A stretch of 18,774 nt of DNA from NCBI GenBank assembly GCA_050012295.1, contig JBEKHL010000033.1:1-18774 (forward strand), written 5' to 3'. Both the position numbers and the translations under genes were made by a program. This DNA comes from UBA6186 sp050012295. GTDB lineage: Bacteria; Pseudomonadota; Gammaproteobacteria; UBA6186; Azoamicaceae. The notes beneath the pieces were generated by a model. That model was given only the letters and a program-made list of their open reading frames with translations, was not told the DNA's origin and made no database searches. Below are positions 14,845 to 18,774 of the stretch, in pieces. How positions within the stretch are numbered: position 1 is the first letter of the stretch; each line of letters opens with the position of its first letter.

Positions 14845-17061
14845 CTAAATATTAAACGATTCTGTAAACTTCTCTTTAATTCGATCTTTTAACGTAGTGA
14901 TCCGTTGTTTGCAATTTACATTTTTTACCGCGATTGCTAAAGCTTTAAGTTCTCCAATTAATATTACTAATTTTTTACCTCTAGTTACCCCAGTATAAAT
15001 TAAGTTTTTTTGTAATAGATTATAGTGTTGTAAGCAAATTGGAATAATAATAACTGGGTATTCTGAGCCTTGGGATTTATGAATAGTAATAGCATAGGCT
15101 AACGAGATCTCGTCTAATTCATCAAAATCATAATTAATTAATCGACCATCAAAATTAATTAATAAACTAGTGTCTTCAAAATCTATAGAATCTATAATGC
15201 CAATATCGCCATTAAAAACTTCTTTATCATAATTATTGATTAATTGAATAATTTTATCGCCAATTGCGAAATCGTTACCAAATCTAGTTACAAGATTTTT
15301 AGAATTTTGCGAGTTAATATTGAATTTTTTTTGCAATAAATTATTTAATGAGATAACCCCAGCTAAACCCTTATTCATTGGAGATAATATTTGAATATCT
15401 TGTTTAAATTTAAAAGCAAATTTTTGTTCGATGCGTTCTATAACCTGTAATAATTTATTTGGCAAATCGTTAGGGTTTTGCAGTTTAATAAAATAAAAAT
15501 CTTGTTTTTCGTTATTGCTTTGGTTTTCTAAAAATGGTAGGCAGCTATTATTTATTCTATGAGCATTAATAATTATTTGTGATGTTGCAGATTGCCTAAA
15601 AATTTCTTGGAGTTTAACAGTTCTAATACAGTCTGATCCCATTAAGTCAGCCAATATTGCGCCAGATCCTACCGATGGTAGTTGATCGGCATCTCCCATT
15701 AAAATCAATGCACATTCTAGTGGTAGTGCTTTTAATAAATTAGAAAACATTAGTAAATCGATCATCGAAACTTCGTCTACTAAGACTAATTTAACATCTA
15801 ATAAATTATCTTCGTTATATTTAAATTTGTTAGCTTTAGGATCAAAAGCTAACATTCTATGTAAAGTAATAGCTGGCATGTTGGTAGATTCGCTTAAACG
15901 TTTAGCGGCTTTACCAGTAGGGGCACAAAGTAGAATTTTATTGGTTTTATTAGCGATAATATGTAAGATAGTTTTAGCTACTGTAGTTTTTCCTACCCCT
16001 GGGCCACCAGTTATAATAATTATTTTATGGACGATGGCAGTTTTAATAGCTAGCAATTGTGAATTAGAAAATTTAATTTTAGAATATTTTTCTATGTTAA
16101 TAATTTCTTGCTCTAGATCTATTAAATTATGCCAATATGGTTTAATTTGACTTAATAAAAAAATTTGTTTTGCTATATAGCACTCTGCTGTGTGCATATG
16201 TTTTAAATATATTAATGTTTGATCAGAGGAGAGGACTATTCGTTTAGCTAGCATTTCTCTTTCTACTGCATTGTTAATAACTTCTACCGGGATGGTTAGT
16301 TGTTGTTCTGCAGCACTAATTAAATCTGATAAGCCCATGGCACAATTTCCATCGGTTACAAATTGTTGTAGTATAAATCTGATTCCTGCTTCTGCGCGAA
16401 TAACCGAATCTTTAGGGATCCCTAAAGATAAAGCTAGGCCGTCTGCTATTTTAAAGCCAATCCCGTGAATTTCTAATGCTAATCTATAAGGATTTTCTTT
16501 AATTTTAGTAATAGCTTGTTCTTTGTAGGTTTTATAAATCTTGACTGCTCGAGCGGTACCGATGCCATGTTCGTGTAAAAATACTACAATTTTTCTGACT
16601 TCTTTTTGACTATCTAAAGCAGCTATAATCTTTTGGTAACGTTTAGCGCCAATCCCCGGTACTTCTAGTAGTTTATTAGGATCTGTTTCTATTATTTCAA
16701 ATACTTTTGCTCCCAAAGTACTTACCATTCTTTTAGCAAAAGAAGGACCTACCCCTTTGATTAACCCAGAACTTAAGTATTTTTCTATACCAATTAGGGT
16801 ATTTGGGGTAGTTAAGGTAAGAATTTTGGCATGAAATTGTAAGCCATGCGTATTATTTTTAACCCAATTGCCTTTACAATGAACATATTCGCCCACAGTT
16901 ACATTACAAGCTGAGCCAATTACGGTAATTAACCCTCCTTGCTTGTTGTTAGTTGGATGAATCTTGAGTACACAAAATCCATTACTTTCATTATAAAAAG
17001 TAATTCTTTCTATTATACCAGATAATTCTTCTAATGGTTTTGCTACTTCTATAGGGTACAT
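14845..17061 (-). CDS. recD2: RecD2-type ATP-dependent DNA helicase
   Basis: This 738-residue SF1B 5'-3' DNA helicase has the usual RecD2 length; the family acts outside RecBCD in repair and replication-fork maintenance. The N-terminal OB-like part (10-90, LSGIIERITFYNESNGFCVL) is followed by helix-hairpin-helix segments (LIKGVGPSFAKRM at 100-112, LEVPGIGAKRYQKII at 132-146). The motor has Walker A GPGVGKTT (353-360), APTGKAAKRL (380-389), Walker B VLVDE (426-430), GDADQLPSVG (456-465), FRQ (488-490), and the C-terminal AYAITIHKSQGSEYP with YTGVTRGK. All catalytic motifs are intact. It starts five bases after the degenerate chemoreceptor's stop and has no clear ribosome binding site of its own, so it is probably translated by coupling. 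The 3' end converges on the decayed small gene 17 bp away. Confidence 0.95.
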   Translation of the reverse strand: MYPIEVAKPLEELSGIIERITFYNESNGFCVLKIHPTNNKQGGLITVIGSACNVTVGEYVHCKGNWVKNNTHGLQFHAKILTLTTPNTLIGIEKYLSSGLIKGVGPSFAKRMVSTLGAKVFEIIETDPNKLLEVPGIGAKRYQKIIAALDSQKEVRKIVVFLHEHGIGTARAVKIYKTYKEQAITKIKENPYRLALEIHGIGFKIADGLALSLGIPKDSVIRAEAGIRFILQQFVTDGNCAMGLSDLISAAEQQLTIPVEVINNAVEREMLAKRIVLSSDQTLIYLKHMHTAECYIAKQIFLLSQIKPYWHNLIDLEQEIINIEKYSKIKFSNSQLLAIKTAIVHKIIIITGGPGVGKTTVAKTILHIIANKTNKILLCAPTGKAAKRLSESTNMPAITLHRMLAFDPKANKFKYNEDNLLDVKLVLVDEVSMIDLLMFSNLLKALPLECALILMGDADQLPSVGSGAILADLMGSDCIRTVKLQEIFRQSATSQIIINAHRINNSCLPFLENQSNNEKQDFYFIKLQNPNDLPNKLLQVIERIEQKFAFKFKQDIQILSPMNKGLAGVISLNNLLQKKFNINSQNSKNLVTRFGNDFAIGDKIIQLINNYDKEVFNGDIGIIDSIDFEDTSLLINFDGRLINYDFDELDEISLAYAITIHKSQGSEYPVIIIPICLQHYNLLQKNLIYTGVTRGKKLVILIGELKALAIAVKNVNCKQRITTLKDRIKEKFTESFNI

Positions 17062-17066
17062 CTTAT

Positions 17067-18774
17067 TTAATTGGCAGTATTCTCAACTATTTTAAAAGGA
17101 TAATAATCATCTATTTGTAATTCTACATTTAATTTATTATTATCTTCAACAAGAGTTAATAATTGTTGGTTAACAACGTTATACTTAGTTTCTAAATCTA
17201 ACAAGTTAGTTTGTAAATGATTAGTTATTATTTGAGTATTAGTAGAATTATCTAACAATGTTTTTTGGCTTTCGAGCAGCTGTTCTAAACTAGAGTTAAT
17301 TGGCTTTAATTTTTCTGAGAACTCAGTAATAAAGGAGTTTATAGTGTCGTGTTCGAGAATATAAGAATCAAACGAATCTTTAATTTGGATTAATCTTGAT
17401 TTTAAACTAGTTACCATTTTCTTTATTTCTTTAGATAATAATAAAAAATTATTATCTTGTTGATGGCCTTTCTTAGAGGCTTCTAACGAGATATGTAGAG
17501 CTAACATATCTGCCAAGTTACAAATACTTAAAATATATTCTACTGCGCTAGTTAAATTAGTAATGTTTTGTTTTTGATTGGCTTGGAGGTTTAAACTATT
17601 TAAAGCTAAACAAGCTTCTTTATGGGCATTAATAGTATTAAAGTGTTGTTCTAAATTGTTTTGTAATTGATCGGAATTTTTAGAGAGATTAGCAGCTAAG
17701 TCTTTAGCAGTATCAATTAATGGTTGTTTTTCCTGAATATGATTAGATACATCGGTAATATTAGTAAATAAATCATTATGTTTATTAATAAATTGCTTAA
17801 TTTTAAATGCTACTTGATCTAAAGTATTTTGAAACCAAGAAAGCATGTTATTTAAAATATTTGCAATACCATTAGCATCGGTGCTGCTTAAATTAATTCG
17901 ACTATTAAGATCTTTTTTAGCCAGTACCACTTGCATAAAAGTACTAAGTTTATTGAGTTTATTGTCGGCTTTTTCTATACACAAACAATAAATTGTGTAT
18001 ACAAAAAATAATAATATTGGAATAACTGCACCAGTAAATATTAACATGTTTGTTATTGATTTAGATAAATTTTGTAAAATTGTATCTTTATTACTTTCTA
18101 CTATGATGCTTAAACCTCTATCTTCTATTGGAGCAAAATAACTTAAAGCCATGGCTTTATTGGTGTTTAAACCTTCTATAAATCCTTTTTTGCCGGCGGC
18201 TGCTTCTCTGGCTGCTAAGGTATTTATAGTTTTTTCAAGATTATGATTAGATATTAAATGTAAATCTTGATCTATTAAATAGATAGAAGTATTAGCTATA
18301 TTATCTGGTAACTTTAATAAAGAATTTATTGATGATAATCCAACACTAGCGATTAAAACTCCTAGATTTTGAACTTTACTTGCAACAAATAATACAGGTT
18401 CTTGATAATCTGGCAAATATTCGGAAAAATTTGATAACACTACAGAATCTTCGTTAGGGTTAGAGTACTTAGTTGCATTAAATACATTAGCAATTTCGGC
18501 ATTAGAAAAAGCACCAGATATTAAAGAAGAAGCAAAATCGATATTTTTTTTAGTAGAGTAAATAATATTGCCATTTAAATCTGCTAATAATAAATCGCTG
18601 TATTTATATTCATCGATTAATTTTCTAAAAAAAGCATGATATTTATCGTGCACTGCAGCATAGAGATCTATATTATTAGAGCTATTATTTGTGGTTCCTT
18701 GTGGTTCTAATTGTGGTGTGGCCAGTGTGTTAGTATTAGTCATGTATTTAGTTTGTAGCATAATACTAAAGGGA
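17067..18774 (-). CDS. Degenerate chemoreceptor-like protein, 5' end outside window
   Basis: The frame remains open through the last base of the window, and the ATG at 18761 has no ribosome binding site. Its first residues already align inside the sensor of the intact receptor, so the true start and first membrane helix lie upstream. Visible parts are a Cache-related sensor block (YAAVHDKYHAF...YSDLLLADLNGNIIYS...IDFASSLI, about 18550-18670) matching that receptor, a second sensor half, a membrane helix (MLIFTGAVIPILLFFVYTIY, about 17990-18050), a HAMP-like stretch (DLNSRINLSSTDANGI), and a long coiled coil. The signalling tip is rewritten to NLADMLALHISLEASKKGHQ, lacking the E-A-A-R-A-G-E core, though SLEASK and LLLSKEIKKM recall it. 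It is thus a diverged paralogue, probably uncoupled from CheA/CheW. It stands directly upstream of recD2, gap five bases. Confidence 0.8.
   Translation of the reverse strand, partial: PFSIMLQTKYMTNTNTLATPQLEPQGTTNNSSNNIDLYAAVHDKYHAFFRKLIDEYKYSDLLLADLNGNIIYSTKKNIDFASSLISGAFSNAEIANVFNATKYSNPNEDSVVLSNFSEYLPDYQEPVLFVASKVQNLGVLIASVGLSSINSLLKLPDNIANTSIYLIDQDLHLISNHNLEKTINTLAAREAAAGKKGFIEGLNTNKAMALSYFAPIEDRGLSIIVESNKDTILQNLSKSITNMLIFTGAVIPILLFFVYTIYCLCIEKADNKLNKLSTFMQVVLAKKDLNSRINLSSTDANGIANILNNMLSWFQNTLDQVAFKIKQFINKHNDLFTNITDVSNHIQEKQPLIDTAKDLAANLSKNSDQLQNNLEQHFNTINAHKEACLALNSLNLQANQKQNITNLTSAVEYILSICNLADMLALHISLEASKKGHQQDNNFLLLSKEIKKMVTSLKSRLIQIKDSFDSYILEHDTINSFITEFSEKLKPINSSLEQLLESQKTLLDNSTNTQIITNHLQTNLLDLETKYNVVNQQLLTLVEDNNKLNVELQIDDYYPFKIVENTAN

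Noticed and set aside
18743..18761. A real start of the degenerate receptor at ATG 18761 or 18743, which would remove the first membrane helix
   Set aside because: Neither ATG has a ribosome binding site, the frame is open to the window edge, and the first residues align inside the sensor of the intact receptor, so the gene is cut by the window.
1..18774. tRNA, rRNA or tmRNA genes
   Set aside because: No cloverleaf, TTCGA-type arm with matching acceptor stem, or rRNA signature was seen on either strand.

Overview
The window is AT-rich DNA from a Gram-negative bacterium. The evidence is an outer-membrane porin with a signal peptide and a C-terminal Phe, a chemoreceptor with a periplasmic sensor, and Shine-Dalgarno-led genes. 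The composition, a repeat protein carrying a eukaryotic-type bipartite nuclear localisation pattern, two small broken frames and a DUF559 gene framed by inverted repeats would suit a host-associated proteobacterium (Legionellales-like or Rickettsiales/Holosporales-like). No marker gene fixes the taxon, so that is inference.

Layout. 1-292: a GC-richer block of unknown nature. 293-967: a solenoid repeat protein, possibly an effector. 990-2027 (minus): a squalene/phytoene synthase-family enzyme. 2135-6616 (plus): a compact chemosensory operon of chemoreceptor, CheA and CheW, with short or overlapping junctions; no cheY, cheR, cheB or flagellar gene is in the window. 6734-8185: an OprO/OprP-like porin with its own strong terminator. 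8189-8777: a DUF559 endonuclease-fold gene between two roughly 60-bp inverted repeats, each made of a hairpin plus a perfect palindrome. 8830-9080: a small gene whose second half lies in the -1 frame, with a U UUA AAC heptamer at the junction. 9104-9182: a tandem 26-bp repeat and a promoter abutting the next start codon. 9189-10559: an ATPase with a DUF4143-type C-terminal part. 10601-10749: a structured leader. 10757-14559: a 1070-residue polymorphic-toxin-like protein whose C-terminus resembles the type 28 toxin domain, overlapping a HEAT-like gene that is the candidate immunity protein. 14598-14828: a decayed small gene. 14845-18774 (minus): a RecD2-type helicase downstream of a second, degenerate chemoreceptor whose 5' end runs off the window.

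How they fit together. The first receptor, CheA and CheW would form a signalling array. The second receptor shares its sensor ancestry, but its CheA/CheW-contacting hairpin tip is rewritten, so it probably does not couple normally. The toxin-like gene and its overlapping partner form the most interesting unit: a large coiled-coil carrier with no signal peptide, Rhs repeats or two-partner-secretion domain, then a glycine/alanine-rich pre-toxin segment and a short alpha-helical toxin end. Family assignments were made by reading the sequence, without database searches.
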